Translations under genes and position numbers: made by a program | Source: Acetobacteraceae bacterium | Lineage (GTDB): Bacteria; Pseudomonadota; Alphaproteobacteria; Acetobacterales; Acetobacteraceae | Assembly (NCBI GenBank): GCA_027487675.1 | Contig: JAIYDD010000217.1 | Location: 1-64,000, forward strand | Direction: 5' to 3' | Length of the DNA stretch: 64,000 bases | Part shown: piece after piece, positions 1 through 8,268 of the stretch | How positions within the stretch are numbered: position 1 is the stretch's first letter | Layout: the number at the start of each line of letters is the position of its first letter | The notes under the pieces: model-generated | Databases searched by the model: none | The model's input: the letters and a program-made list of their open reading frames with translations, nothing else | Told to the model about the DNA's origin: nothing

Positions 1-1766
1 AGGCCCTTGCGCCAGAAGCGCGGGTCGGACGCGTTCAGGCCGAAGGGCGCCAGCAGCTCCTTGTGGCGCTTGGTGCCGCCCGCCTTCAGCATCTCCAGGT
101 ATTTCTGCTGGAAGCCCGGATGGCCTTCGCGGAACACGCCGTAGAGCGCGTTCACCAGGCAATCCCCGAAGGCGTAGGCGTAGACGTAGAACGGCGTGTG
201 GACGAAGTGCGGGATGTAGGCCCAGTAGACCTGGTAGTCCGGCGTGAAGTCGAAGGCCGGGCCGAGGCTTTCCGTCTGCACCTGCATCCACAGCTCGCCG
301 ATGCGCTCCTGCGCCACCTCGCCACCCTTGCGCTCCTCGTGCAGCAGGGTCTCGAAGCGGTAGAAGGCGATCTGGCGGACCACCGTGTTCAGCATGTCCT
401 CGACCTTGCTGGCCAGCAGCGCGCGGCGGCGGCGGGGATCGGTCTCGGCGTCGAGCAGGGCGCGGAAGGTCAGCATCTCGCCGAACACGGAGGCCGTCTC
501 GGCGAGCGTCAGCGGCGTCGAGGATTGCAGGTAGCCCTGCTGCCCCGCCAGGATCTGGTGCACGCCATGGCCGAGTTCATGGGCCAGCGTCATCACGTCC
601 CGCGTCTTGCCGTGGTAGTTCACCAGCAGATAGGGGTGCGCGGAGGGCACGGTGGGGTGCGCGAAGGCCCCTGACGCCTTGCCCGGCCGCAGCGCGGCAT
701 CCACCCAGGGGCGGTCGAAGAAGCGGCGCCCGATGGCGGCAAGCTCCGGGCTGAACGCCGCGTAGCTGTCGAGCACGCGCGCGGTGGCGTCCTTCCACGG
801 GATGTGCGCGTCGTCCTGGTCCGGCAGCGGCGCGTTGCGGTCCCAGTGCATCAGCTTCGGCAGGCCGAGCCACTTCGCCTTCATCGCGTAGTAGCGGTGC
901 GACAGGCGGGGGAAGCTTTCGCGCACGGCGGCGACGAGGGCGTCCACCACCTCGTCCTCGACCATGTTGGAGCGGTTGCGGTAGCTGGTCGGGCGCGGGT
1001 AGCGGCGCCAGCCGTCGATGATCTCCTTGTCCTTGGCGAGCACGTTGGTGATCAGGCCGAAGAGGCGCGCCCTCTCCCCGAAGGCCTCGGACACGCCCTT
1101 CGCGGCCGCGGCGCGGATGTCGCGGTCGCGGTCGGAGAGCTTGTTCAGCGCGGCCGAGACGGTCAGCTCCTCGCCCGCCACGGTGACGCGCATGTTCGCC
1201 ACCGTCTCGTCGAACAGGCGGCACCAGGCGGAGCGGCCGGTGACCTCCTTCTCGTGCAGCAGCTTCTCCGCCTCGTCGGAGAGCTGGTGCGGGCGGAAGA
1301 CGCGAAGGTCGCGCAGCCAGGGCTTCCAGCGCGACAGGGCGGCCGAGGCATTGGCCTTGCGGTCCAGCGCCTCGTCCTCCATCCGATTGATCTCGAGGGT
1401 CAGGAACAGCAGCGCGCTGCTGATCGTCGTCACCCTCTCCTGCACCGTCTGGTAGAAGCGGCCATTCGCCGGGGCCTGGGCGTCGCCCGAGAAGACCAGC
1501 TGGGCGAAGGACATGGCGCGGCCGAGCATCTCCTCCACCTGCTCGTATTCGGCGATGGCGTCCGCCAGCGCGTCGCCGGAGAGCGTCGCGACCTTGCCGG
1601 CATGGGCGGCCTGGAAGGCGCGGGCGCGCGCCTCCGCCCGGTCCAGGTCGGCGGCCAGCTTCGGGTCGTCCGGCCCCGCATAGAGGTCCGAGAGGTCCCA
1701 GGCCGGCAGCGGCTCGATGGCGGGGGCGGCGCCGCCCCCGCGGGCGGAATCTTGGAGGATCGTCAC
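1..1766 (-). CDS. pepF: M3 family oligoendopeptidase F (3' end cut by window edge)
   Basis: Zinc metallopeptidase that hydrolyses short peptides in the cytoplasm. The zinc-binding HELGH motif (of the HEXXH type) is encoded on the minus strand near 572-586. The N-terminus contains the aromatic PAWDLSDLY segment usual for oligoendopeptidase F. About 588 residues lie in the window; the family is about 600 long, so only a few C-terminal residues are missing past base 1. The visible C-terminal part reads GLNASDPRFWRKGL, again family-like. The GTG at 1766 is the first start in front of the conserved N-terminus; no in-frame ATG fits better. It is divergent from the acyl-CoA synthetase at 1858, with about 90 bases between them. 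The family assignment is firm; the natural peptide substrate is unknown. Confidence 0.9.
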   Translation of the reverse strand, partial: MTILQDSARGGGAAPAIEPLPAWDLSDLYAGPDDPKLAADLDRAEARARAFQAAHAGKVATLSGDALADAIAEYEQVEEMLGRAMSFAQLVFSGDAQAPANGRFYQTVQERVTTISSALLFLTLEINRMEDEALDRKANASAALSRWKPWLRDLRVFRPHQLSDEAEKLLHEKEVTGRSAWCRLFDETVANMRVTVAGEELTVSAALNKLSDRDRDIRAAAAKGVSEAFGERARLFGLITNVLAKDKEIIDGWRRYPRPTSYRNRSNMVEDEVVDALVAAVRESFPRLSHRYYAMKAKWLGLPKLMHWDRNAPLPDQDDAHIPWKDATARVLDSYAAFSPELAAIGRRFFDRPWVDAALRPGKASGAFAHPTVPSAHPYLLVNYHGKTRDVMTLAHELGHGVHQILAGQQGYLQSSTPLTLAETASVFGEMLTFRALLDAETDPRRRRALLASKVEDMLNTVVRQIAFYRFETLLHEERKGGEVAQERIGELWMQVQTESLGPAFDFTPDYQVYWAYIPHFVHTPFYVYAYAFGDCLVNALYGVFREGHPGFQQKYLEMLKAGGTKRHKELLAPFGLNASDPRFWRKG

Positions 1767-1857
1767 GGTGTCTCTGTTGTCCGGCAGGCTTCGGGACTGG
1801 ATATAGACCCGTATCCGGCAGGTCCAAGCCGGGCACCGCGCGTCGGGGGGGCGGGAG

Positions 1858-3573
1858 ATGGAACCGGGGAAGCGGGTGGGCTGGAACAGCCTGCCGCAGA
1901 TGATGCTGGAACTGGCCGCGCGGCGGCATGATCGGCCGATGCTGCGGCATTGGCGGGACGGCGCCTGGCAGCGGCTGAGTTGGGGCGAGTATGCGCTGGC
2001 GGTGGCCGCGGTGGCGGCCGGGCTGCGCGAAGCCGGCGTCACCCCCGGCGAGCGGGTGCTGCTGGTCAGCGAGAACCGCCCCGAATTCGTGATCGCGGAC
2101 ACCGCCATCATGGCGGTCGGCGCCGTCACCGTGCCGACCTACACCACCAACACCGAGGCGGACCACGCGCACATCCTGCGCGATTCGGGGGCGCGGGCGG
2201 CCATCGTCTCCGGCGCCGCGCTGGCGGGGCGGGTGGCGGCCGCGGCGGGGCAGGCCGGCGGGCTCGACCTGCTGGTAACGATGGAGACGCCCAGGGAAAA
2301 CCATGAGGCGCCGGGCCCGCGCTGCCTGCCCTGGTCCGCGCTGGCCGGGACGCCGGCCGACCTCAACCTGCTGCGCGCCGAGGTGGAGCAGATCCCGCCC
2401 GGGCGGCTGGCCTGCCTGGTCTATACCTCCGGCACGGGTGGCTTGCCGAAGGGCGTGATGCTGCCGCACCGGGCCATGCTGGCCAATCGCGACGGCGTGG
2501 CGCGGCTGGCCGACCGGCTGCACCTGGAAGGCGAGTGTTATCTCTCCTTCCTGCCGCTGTCGCATTCCTACGAACACACGGTGGGCGGCTTCCTGCTGCC
2601 CTCCCTCGGCGTCGAGGTGGTCTATTCGCGCGGCGCCGACCGGCTGGCCGCCGAGTTCCAGGAGATCCGCCCGGCCATCGTCACCGCCGTGCCGCGGCTG
2701 TTCGAGGTGCTGCGCGCGCGCATCCTGGCCGGCGTCGAGAAGGAGGGCGGCCTGAAGGAGACGCTGTTCCGCCGGGCGCTGGCGCTCGGGCTGCGCAGGC
2801 TGGACGGGCCGCCGCTCGGGCTGCTCGACAAGGTGCAGGACGCGGTGCTGGACCGGCTGGTGCGCGACAAGGTGCGCGCGCGCTTCGGCGGGCGGATGCT
2901 GGCGCTGGTCTCGGGCGGCGCGCGGCTCGACCCCGACCTGTCGGGCTTCTTCCTCGCGCTCGGCCTGCCGGTGATCCAGGGCTATGGCCAGACCGAGGCC
3001 GGGCCGGTGGTCAGCGTCAACCTGCCCTGGGACAACCGCCGCGACACGGTGGGCCCGCCGCTGCCGGGGGTGGAGGCCCGCATCGCGGAGGACGGGGAGC
3101 TCTGCGTGCGCGGCCCGCTGGTGATGGATGGCTACTGGAACGACGCCGAGGCGACCGGCCGCGCGCTGAAGGAAGGCTGGCTGCACACCGGCGATGTCGC
3201 GGAGATGGTGGACGGGCGCATCCGCATCACCGACCGCAAGCGTGACTTCATCAAGACGCTGGGCGGCGACATGGTCAGCCCCGCCAAGCTGGAAGGGCTG
3301 CTGATGGCCGAGCCGGAGATCGCCCAGGCCGTCGTCGCCGGCGAGGGCCGGCCCGGCATCGTCGCGCTGGTGGTGCCGGCCGACGGCATGGAGGCGAAGG
3401 TTGCCGAGGCCCTGGCGCGGGTGAACGCGAAGCTCTCGGCGATCGAGCGCATCCGCAGGACCACCCAGGTCGAGCCCTTCACGGTGGAGAACGGCATGCT
3501 GACGCCGACCATGAAGGTGAAGCGCCGCGTGGTGCTGGAGGCGCATCGGGCGAGGGTGGAGACGCTCTACTGA
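1858..3573 (+). CDS. AMP-dependent long-chain acyl-CoA synthetase
   Basis: ANL-superfamily enzyme that activates a fatty acid with ATP and joins it to CoA via an acyl-AMP. The P-loop YTSGTGGLPKGVM lies near residues 190-200. The GYGQTEAGP motif follows near 375, and GWLHTGDVAEMVDGRIRITDRK near 440-463. The catalytic-lysine region after KTLGGDMVSP is also visible. At 571 residues it is the normal length for FadD-type long-chain ligases, and no membrane segment is seen. The ATG at 1858 follows a GGGAG stretch, although it is very close. The gene stands just ahead of a membrane glycosyltransferase with which it may be transcribed. Chain-length preference cannot be read from sequence. Confidence 0.88.
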   Translation: MEPGKRVGWNSLPQMMLELAARRHDRPMLRHWRDGAWQRLSWGEYALAVAAVAAGLREAGVTPGERVLLVSENRPEFVIADTAIMAVGAVTVPTYTTNTEADHAHILRDSGARAAIVSGAALAGRVAAAAGQAGGLDLLVTMETPRENHEAPGPRCLPWSALAGTPADLNLLRAEVEQIPPGRLACLVYTSGTGGLPKGVMLPHRAMLANRDGVARLADRLHLEGECYLSFLPLSHSYEHTVGGFLLPSLGVEVVYSRGADRLAAEFQEIRPAIVTAVPRLFEVLRARILAGVEKEGGLKETLFRRALALGLRRLDGPPLGLLDKVQDAVLDRLVRDKVRARFGGRMLALVSGGARLDPDLSGFFLALGLPVIQGYGQTEAGPVVSVNLPWDNRRDTVGPPLPGVEARIAEDGELCVRGPLVMDGYWNDAEATGRALKEGWLHTGDVAEMVDGRIRITDRKRDFIKTLGGDMVSPAKLEGLLMAEPEIAQAVVAGEGRPGIVALVVPADGMEAKVAEALARVNAKLSAIERIRRTTQVEPFTVENGMLTPTMKVKRRVVLEAHRARVETLY

Positions 3574-3661
3574 ATGTCCTGCGCGGGCCGGCGTGGACAG
3601 CGGCGCGCCGGCCCGGCATGGTCCGCGCGTGCAACAGCAGCGCCCAGGCTTCGCCAACCGC

Positions 3662-4903
3662 ATGATCGGCGCGCTGCGCGACGCGGCCTGGATGCGGCCC
3701 TGGCGGATGCGGGCCTGGGCGGCGATCCTGCTGGCGGGGTTCGCCGCCAGCTTCGTCTACCTGGGCGCCGGGCCGGGGCTGCTCGATCCCTTCGGGCGGC
3801 CGCTGGGGACGGATTTCAGCAGCTTCTACACCGCGTCCCGCCTGGCGCTGGACGGCCGGCCGATGGCGGCCTGGGATGTCTCGGCGCACCAGCTGATGCA
3901 GCGGGACATGTTCGGCCCCGCCGCGCCCTACTACGCCTTCTTCTACCCCCCGCCCTTCCTGCTGGCGGTGCTGCCTCTGGCGCTGCTGCCCTATGCCTGG
4001 GCGCTGGCGGCCTGGGTGGCGGCGACCTTCGCGCTGTGGTGGGCGACGATTCGCCCGCTGCTGCCGGAACGCTGGGCGATCCTGCCACTGCTGGCCTTCC
4101 CGGCGGTGTTCGTGAATGCCAGCCACGGGCAGAACGGCTTCCTGACCGCGGCGCTGCTGGGGGCGGCGGCGCTGGCGCTGGGCCGGCGGCCGGTGCTGGC
4201 GGGGCTCTGCATCGGGCTGCTGGCGATCAAGCCGCATCTGGGGCTGGCGATCCCGGTGGCGCTGCTGGCGGCGCGGCGCTGGGCGGCTTTCTGGGGCGCC
4301 GCGGCCGGGGTGGCGCTGGTCGGGCTCGCGGCGCTGGCCGTCTTCGGCACCGGCGCCTGGCAGGCCTTCCTGGCCAACGCCGCCCTGGCGCGGGAGACGA
4401 TGGAGGCCGGGCTGGTCGCGCCCGAGAAGATGGTCAGCGTCTTCGCCGCGGTGCGGCTGCTGGGCGGCGACCCGGCCTTGGCCTATGCGGTGCAGGCGGT
4501 GGCGGCGATCTGCGTGCTGGTGCTGCTGGAACGCTGGCTGCGCCGGCGGCCGGGCGGGGTGGCGGAGATCGCGGCCGTCGCCGCGGCGACGCCGCTGGTG
4601 AGCCCCTTCCTGCTCGACTACGACCTGATGGTTCTGGGCCTGCCGCTGGCCTTCGTGCTGGCCGCGGCGCTGCGCGGCGGCGGCTTCCTGCCATGGGAGA
4701 AGCTGGTGCTGCTGGCCGCCTTCGTGCTGCCGCTGGCCAGCCGCGGCATCGGGACGGGCTTCGGGGTGCCGGTGGCGCCGCTGGTGACGGCGGCGCTGCT
4801 GTGGGTGGTGGCGCGGCGGCTGGCGCTGATGCGCGACGGCGGCGTGGCGCCGGCGCGGGCCGCGCCGCCGGGCGGGGCGTTCCCATGGGAGCCGCTGCGG
4901 TAG
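3662..4903 (+). CDS. GT87/DUF2029-type polytopic membrane glycosyltransferase
   Basis: Integral inner-membrane protein of about 413 residues with roughly ten hydrophobic helices. The first extracytoplasmic loop has the GTDFSSFYTASRLALDG pattern (aspartate plus tyrosine) typical of family GT87/DUF2029 mannosyltransferase-like enzymes, followed by FFYPPPFLL. A further conserved NASHGQNGF segment and an IKPHLG segment fit the family. Such enzymes use polyprenyl-phosphate sugars at the periplasmic face. The frame is open further upstream (GTG at 3593 and 3629), but no start has a good ribosome site; ATG 3662 leaves a short cytoplasmic lead before the first helix. The last base of its TAG stop is also the first base of a 65-bp direct repeat (see 4903-4967). 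Donor and acceptor are unknown. Confidence 0.75.
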   Translation: MIGALRDAAWMRPWRMRAWAAILLAGFAASFVYLGAGPGLLDPFGRPLGTDFSSFYTASRLALDGRPMAAWDVSAHQLMQRDMFGPAAPYYAFFYPPPFLLAVLPLALLPYAWALAAWVAATFALWWATIRPLLPERWAILPLLAFPAVFVNASHGQNGFLTAALLGAAALALGRRPVLAGLCIGLLAIKPHLGLAIPVALLAARRWAAFWGAAAGVALVGLAALAVFGTGAWQAFLANAALARETMEAGLVAPEKMVSVFAAVRLLGGDPALAYAVQAVAAICVLVLLERWLRRRPGGVAEIAAVAAATPLVSPFLLDYDLMVLGLPLAFVLAAALRGGGFLPWEKLVLLAAFVLPLASRGIGTGFGVPVAPLVTAALLWVVARRLALMRDGGVAPARAAPPGGAFPWEPLR

Positions 4904-4967
4904 CGGGGCGCTACAGGTCCCGCTGCCCCGGCGCGTAGCCGCCCTTGTCGGTCGGGCGCAGCGCGCT
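4903..4967. repeat. 65-bp direct repeat, left copy (partner 6354-6418)
   Basis: Bases 4903-4967 are identical to 6354-6418, 1451 bases apart. The right copy is the true 3' end of the flavin reductase gene, including its stop and 8 bases beyond. This left copy begins at the last base of the glycosyltransferase stop codon. Identity ends at 4967, but weaker similarity continues to about 5005. The two copies bracket the M91 protease gene like the ends of an inserted segment. Confidence 0.9.
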
Positions 4968-5005
4968 CGACATCGCGACGCCTTGCGCATGGTCGGAGAG
5001 CGCCC
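4911..5005 (-). pseudogene. Detached 3'-end fragment of a flavin reductase gene
   Basis: On the minus strand this stretch encodes about 30 C-terminal residues, including SALRPTDKGGYAPGQRDL and a stop. They match the C-terminus of the intact flavin reductase at 6362-6994. The last 18 residues are identical; before them the copy reads LSDHAQGVAM where the intact gene reads YRDYAQVVEM. Upstream of about 5005 the resemblance is lost although the frame stays open to 5366, so no functional protein is expected. It is best read as a scar of duplication or insertion. Confidence 0.75.
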
Positions 5006-5470
5006 AGCCAGTCGCGGCCGGCCCGCGCAGGCCCGCCCGCCAGGCCCTCGCAGCCCCGTCCGAAACCTGCCCGCGCCGGTCCTGACCTGCGGCTGCCGAC
5101 GGCGCCCGCGGCAAGCGTCGAGACGACAGGCGCAGCGCCGGCCTTCGCGGGAACCCGCGTCGGCCTTGATCGGCATCGGGCATGGCGACCCAGGCGGGCG
5201 AGGCGCTGGCGCGGGTGAAGGCGACGCGCCCGGCGGTCCACCCACCTCCGCGATGCCACGCAGGTCGCCCCATCACGATGGGGAACGGCCTGCTGACGGC
5301 GGCCATGAAGGCGGGGCGCCGCGCACCACGCCGAAAGCCCTTGCGGCGAAGGTGGAGGCGCCGCACGGTACCGAGTGATCCTCCGCTGCGATCCTTGATG
5401 ACGAACGGTCTGCCGCGGTAATGTGCAGCTTTAGGTAAGCTGCTACCCGTTCACGCCGGAGCGACGTGCC
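5006..5470. other. Intergenic stretch inside the M91 cassette
   Basis: About 465 bases with no convincing gene. Open frames exist on both strands, but they are arginine/alanine/proline-rich and resemble nothing. Composition becomes less GC-rich towards 5400-5470. A 7-bp inverted repeat lies at 5425-5443 (separate entry), followed by a GGAG ribosome site at 5458-5461 for the M91 gene. The promoter of that gene is expected here, but no clear -35/-10 pair was found. Confidence 0.5.
5425..5443. promoter_or_regulatory. Inverted repeat upstream of the M91 protease gene
   Basis: GCAGCTT (5425-5431), a 5-base spacer, then AAGCTGC (5437-5443) form a perfect 7-bp dyad. It ends 27 bases before the TTG start of the M91 gene. 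It could be an operator or a small leader hairpin; the sequence alone does not decide. Confidence 0.4.
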
Positions 5471-6247
5471 TTGACGAGCTACGTGATGCCCGAGGAACAA
5501 AGAGAGAAGGCGCCGACGCGCTTCCCTGGCATCTTCATCGGCAAGGATTCCGACCAGCCCTTCTTCGCGCTCATGGTAAAACAGGAGCTCGACCAGATCG
5601 CCAACACACGGCGAGGACGCTCCCTGCTGGCCGCAATCGCCGACGCGGAGCCGAGCGTCGCCCGTGGCTACAAGATGCTGATCGTCCGCGTTGCCATGGA
5701 GATGGAGGCCGTCGTCGTCGAAAGCAAATCCAGTAATGGCGGCGTGCGAACGGCACAGCCTGGTTGCAGCCGGGACACCTTCCCGTCGATCCAGAGCATG
5801 ACGTTCCACAAGGCAAGGTCCTTCGCGACCCCCCTGCAGGCCGACGAGGGCGTGCTCGAGCCGGACGCCTCCATTCCAGGCAAGGGGACGAGCGCCATCG
5901 TCGGCTGGGCGCCGAACCAGTCACGCCGGGCAACTCCCGAGGACGACAAGGGGAGGGGCGGAACAAAAGGGAAGACGGGAGGGCTGATCCAGATCCCTCG
6001 CTGGATCACGCTCGTGCATGAGATGATCCACGGCCTGCACTTCCTGCACGGAACGGCGCATTTCGGCGTGCCGGCCACGCAAATCGGTTTCGCTGGCGGC
6101 AACGTCACGGTGGATCGGGAAGAGGCCAAGACGGTTGGCCTGGACTGCCAGGTCGGCGGCCGCATTTACAGATATTCGAAGTTCCGGTTCACCGAGAACA
6201 AGTTCCGCGAGGATTCCGGCCTGCCGCTTCGCGCAACCTACCCGTGA
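5471..6247 (+). CDS. M91 (NleD/HopH1-like) zinc metallopeptidase, putative effector/toxin
   Basis: A 258-residue protein with HEMIH at residues 183-187 (the HEXXH zinc site) and a downstream EE pair at 217-218 in DREEAKTVGL. The end reads ENKFREDSGLPLRATY. This HEXXH, then E-E-x-x-T, then R-E-GLPLR-Y layout is that of peptidase family M91, whose known members NleD (E. coli) and HopH1 (Pseudomonas syringae) are injected effectors that cleave host MAP kinases. Here the catalytic part fills residues 170-258; residues 1-165 are a lysine- and glycine-containing lead with no visible signal peptide. The TTG at 5471 is preferred because GGAG sits 9 bases upstream; an ATG at 5486 has no such site. Codon use is clearly less GC-biased than in neighbours, suggesting transfer. 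No secretion system or immunity gene is seen beside it. Family is likely; target unknown. Confidence 0.72.
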   Translation: MTSYVMPEEQREKAPTRFPGIFIGKDSDQPFFALMVKQELDQIANTRRGRSLLAAIADAEPSVARGYKMLIVRVAMEMEAVVVESKSSNGGVRTAQPGCSRDTFPSIQSMTFHKARSFATPLQADEGVLEPDASIPGKGTSAIVGWAPNQSRRATPEDDKGRGGTKGKTGGLIQIPRWITLVHEMIHGLHFLHGTAHFGVPATQIGFAGGNVTVDREEAKTVGLDCQVGGRIYRYSKFRFTENKFREDSGLPLRATYP

Positions 6248-6353
6248 GCAACTTCGCCGCGTCGGCCGCGAAGCCGGCCAGTTCATGCGAGCCGGATGGC
6301 ACGCCGCTGGCGAAGCTCGACGTCGCCTCGGCGCCCCCGCCCCGGGCCATCTT

Positions 6354-6418
6354 GCGGGGCGCTACAGGTCCCGCTGCCCCGGCGCGTAGCCGCCCTTGTC
6401 GGTCGGGCGCAGCGCGCT
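6354..6418. repeat. 65-bp direct repeat, right copy (partner 4903-4967)
   Basis: Identical to 4903-4967. It holds the last 18 codons and stop of the flavin reductase gene (minus strand) plus 8 bases past the stop. This copy continues into the intact gene, so it is the functional 3' end. It marks the right border of the M91 cassette. Confidence 0.9.
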
Positions 6419-6994
6419 GAACATCTCGACCACCTGGGCGTAGTCGCGGTAGCCGCAGCGCGCCACGGTCTCGGCCTTCAGCGCGTCGAAGCGCCCGTCC
6501 GTCAGATACGCCGCGTCGATGTGCACGCCGACCACCTGGCCCACCACCAGCACGCCGCCGGTCTCCCGGCCCTCCAGGTCATGCAGCGCGGTCGAGAACA
6601 CCACGCGGCATTCCAGGCTGGCCGGGCTGGCGGCGACGCGCGGCGCGCGCACCAGGCGGCAGGGGGCAGTGTCCAGGCCCGCCGCCTCGAACTCGTTCTC
6701 GCCCTCGGCCAGCGCGGCGGCGGAGGCGTTCATCGCCTCGAACAGCGGGCGGGTGACCAGGTTCATCACGAATTCCCCGGTGGCGATGGCGTTCGCCGCC
6801 GAATGCTTCATGCCGTCGCTGCCGAAGGCGACCAGCGGCGGATGGGTCTGGATCATGTTGAAGAAGGAATAGGGCGCGAGGTTCGGCCGGCCCTGCGCGT
6901 CCAGGGTGGACAGCCAGCCGATCGGGCGCGGCGCGACGATCGCCTTCAGCGGATCGTGCGGCAGGCCATGGCCTTGGCGCGGCTCGTAGAACAT
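6362..6994 (-). CDS. Flavin reductase domain protein (FMN-binding split barrel)
   Basis: A 210-residue protein of the flavin-reductase-like, FMN-binding split-barrel family. It carries APRPIGWLSTLDAQGRPNLAPYSFFN near the N-terminus and GEFVMNLVTRPLFEAMNAS in the middle. Members bind FMN and reduce flavin with NAD(P)H for monooxygenases or act as uncharacterised flavoproteins. ATG 6994 is chosen because GAGGAAGACAGG precedes it; the frame stays open upstream but without a ribosome site. It is convergent with the M91 gene. Its 3' end has been copied at 4903-5005. The partner oxygenase, if any, is not adjacent. Confidence 0.85.
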   Translation of the reverse strand: MFYEPRQGHGLPHDPLKAIVAPRPIGWLSTLDAQGRPNLAPYSFFNMIQTHPPLVAFGSDGMKHSAANAIATGEFVMNLVTRPLFEAMNASAAALAEGENEFEAAGLDTAPCRLVRAPRVAASPASLECRVVFSTALHDLEGRETGGVLVVGQVVGVHIDAAYLTDGRFDALKAETVARCGYRDYAQVVEMFSALRPTDKGGYAPGQRDL

Positions 6995-7300
6995 CCTGTC
7001 TTCCTCGCGGCGTCGGTGGCGGCGTGCCGGGCGCCGCCGCGCGGTGGTCAAGGCGGACGGGCGGCCTCGGCCGTGGTTCGCGCCTGTCGCGCGGGCTGCG
7101 CGCGGCGGGGCGGGTCCGCCTCGTCCGCGGTGATCTAGCGCGGCGGGCGCCGGACGGGAACCGGGCCGGTCGGCCCTGGCCCGCCGGCGGCCTGGACCGT
7201 GCGGAGCCGGCCCGGGCGACGCGCGGGCATCATCCGCGCATCGGCGTCCAACGCCGCGCCGCCCGTGCTCCGGCGCGTCCGGGCATCGCGTCGCCGGGCG
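6995..7300. other. Intergenic region, nothing recognised
   Basis: About 306 very GC-rich bases between the starts of the flavin reductase leader and the end of the PEP-CTERM gene. No gene, repeat or clear promoter was recognised. Confidence 0.5.
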
Positions 7301-8134
7301 TCAGGCGATCTCCCAGGCGCGACGGACGGCCACCAGCCCGAGCGCCGCCGTAGCGAGCAGCAGGAGCGCCGCCGGCTCCGGCACCGCCTGCGGGATGCTC
7401 GCATAGAGGCCCGCGACCTCGCCTGCGGTCAGCGCATGGCTGTAGATGCGCAGCTCGTCCGCCAGGCCCCAATAGAGCGGCGTCGGCGTGCCCGACACGG
7501 TGAGTCCGCCAAGCAGGAAGGGCGTGCCGGACGGCGTCGCGACGGAGGCGGCGCCGGGACCCGACGCGGTCGCCAGGACACCGTCCACATAGACCGACGC
7601 GATGGTTGTCGCCGCATCATAGACGCCGACCAGCTGGTGCCACTGGTTGTCGTTGACGAGCTGCGCCGATTTCCCGCTGCACGGGTAGGTGACGTAGAAG
7701 CTCACCTGTCCGGCGGCGCCGCCGCAGCCATCCCCGGCATTGCCGATGTTCAGGAAGTAGCCGGAGACGATGCCGCCGAAATGCTTGCCGATCGGAAAGC
7801 CGTCATCGCTCGTCCTCACCCAGACCTGCACGGAGAAGCTGCTGCCAGGGAAGCCGAAATTGTCGCCGAAATTCACCAGGCCGCCGGTCAGGCTGACCGC
7901 GCCGCCCAGAACGCCGCCGCCCGGCAGGAAGCCGACGCCGGGAGAGAACGATCCGTTGACGCTGCCAACCGAGGGGGCGGCGGTCACCCCGCCCGTCTCG
8001 TCGAAGGTGTAGTGCGCGACCAGCGCGGCGCGCGCCGGCGCGCCGGCGATCAGCAGCAGCGCCGCGACGGCCGCGCCAGCCCACCGGCACCAGGCACGCC
8101 CGAACCAGGTCGCCGCCCACAACCGCTCAGGCAT
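7301..8134 (-). CDS. Exported LamG/concanavalin-like protein with PEP-CTERM anchor
   Basis: A 277-residue secreted protein. A signal peptide (hydrophobic AAVAALLLIAGAPARA) leads into a LamG-type jelly-roll: ALVAHYTFDETGG at the start, FSVQVWVRTSDDG in the middle, WHQLVGVYDAATTIASVYVDG and ADELRIYSHALTAGEVAGLY near the end. The C-terminus is a PEP-CTERM sorting signal: AVPEPAALLLL, a hydrophobic helix, then RRAWEIA. Such signals are processed by an exosortase, which is not encoded in this window. ATG 8134 has GGGGAG upstream. It is probably a surface or matrix carbohydrate-binding protein; the ligand is unknown. Confidence 0.82.
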   Translation of the reverse strand: MPERLWAATWFGRAWCRWAGAAVAALLLIAGAPARAALVAHYTFDETGGVTAAPSVGSVNGSFSPGVGFLPGGGVLGGAVSLTGGLVNFGDNFGFPGSSFSVQVWVRTSDDGFPIGKHFGGIVSGYFLNIGNAGDGCGGAAGQVSFYVTYPCSGKSAQLVNDNQWHQLVGVYDAATTIASVYVDGVLATASGPGAASVATPSGTPFLLGGLTVSGTPTPLYWGLADELRIYSHALTAGEVAGLYASIPQAVPEPAALLLLATAALGLVAVRRAWEIA

Positions 8135-8268
8135 GACATGCTCCCCCGCTTCCGCACTCCCCGCGGCGCGATCGGACACTTGCATGCAACGGATCAGCCC
8201 AGCAACAAAAATGCAGTCATCGCCGTCCTGGCCACCCGGGGCTTGCGCCGAAGCCCGCCCCGGCGGTG

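Noticed and set aside
577..3663. A 1028-codon open frame on the minus strand
   Set aside because: It runs antisense to the acyl-CoA synthetase and overlaps the peptidase in another frame; the product is His/Arg/Gln-rich with no motif, as expected of a shadow frame in very GC-rich DNA. The same holds for the long frames at 3479-5245, 14246-17035 and 33730-36267.
4911..5366. A 151-codon minus-strand frame as a complete gene
   Set aside because: Only its last 30 residues resemble a protein (flavin reductase end); the rest is unlike any family, so it is treated as a fragment.
5360..5470. Possible type III secretion promoter box before the M91 gene
   Set aside because: No pair of TTCGB boxes or a GGAACC/CCAC pair at the required spacing was found.
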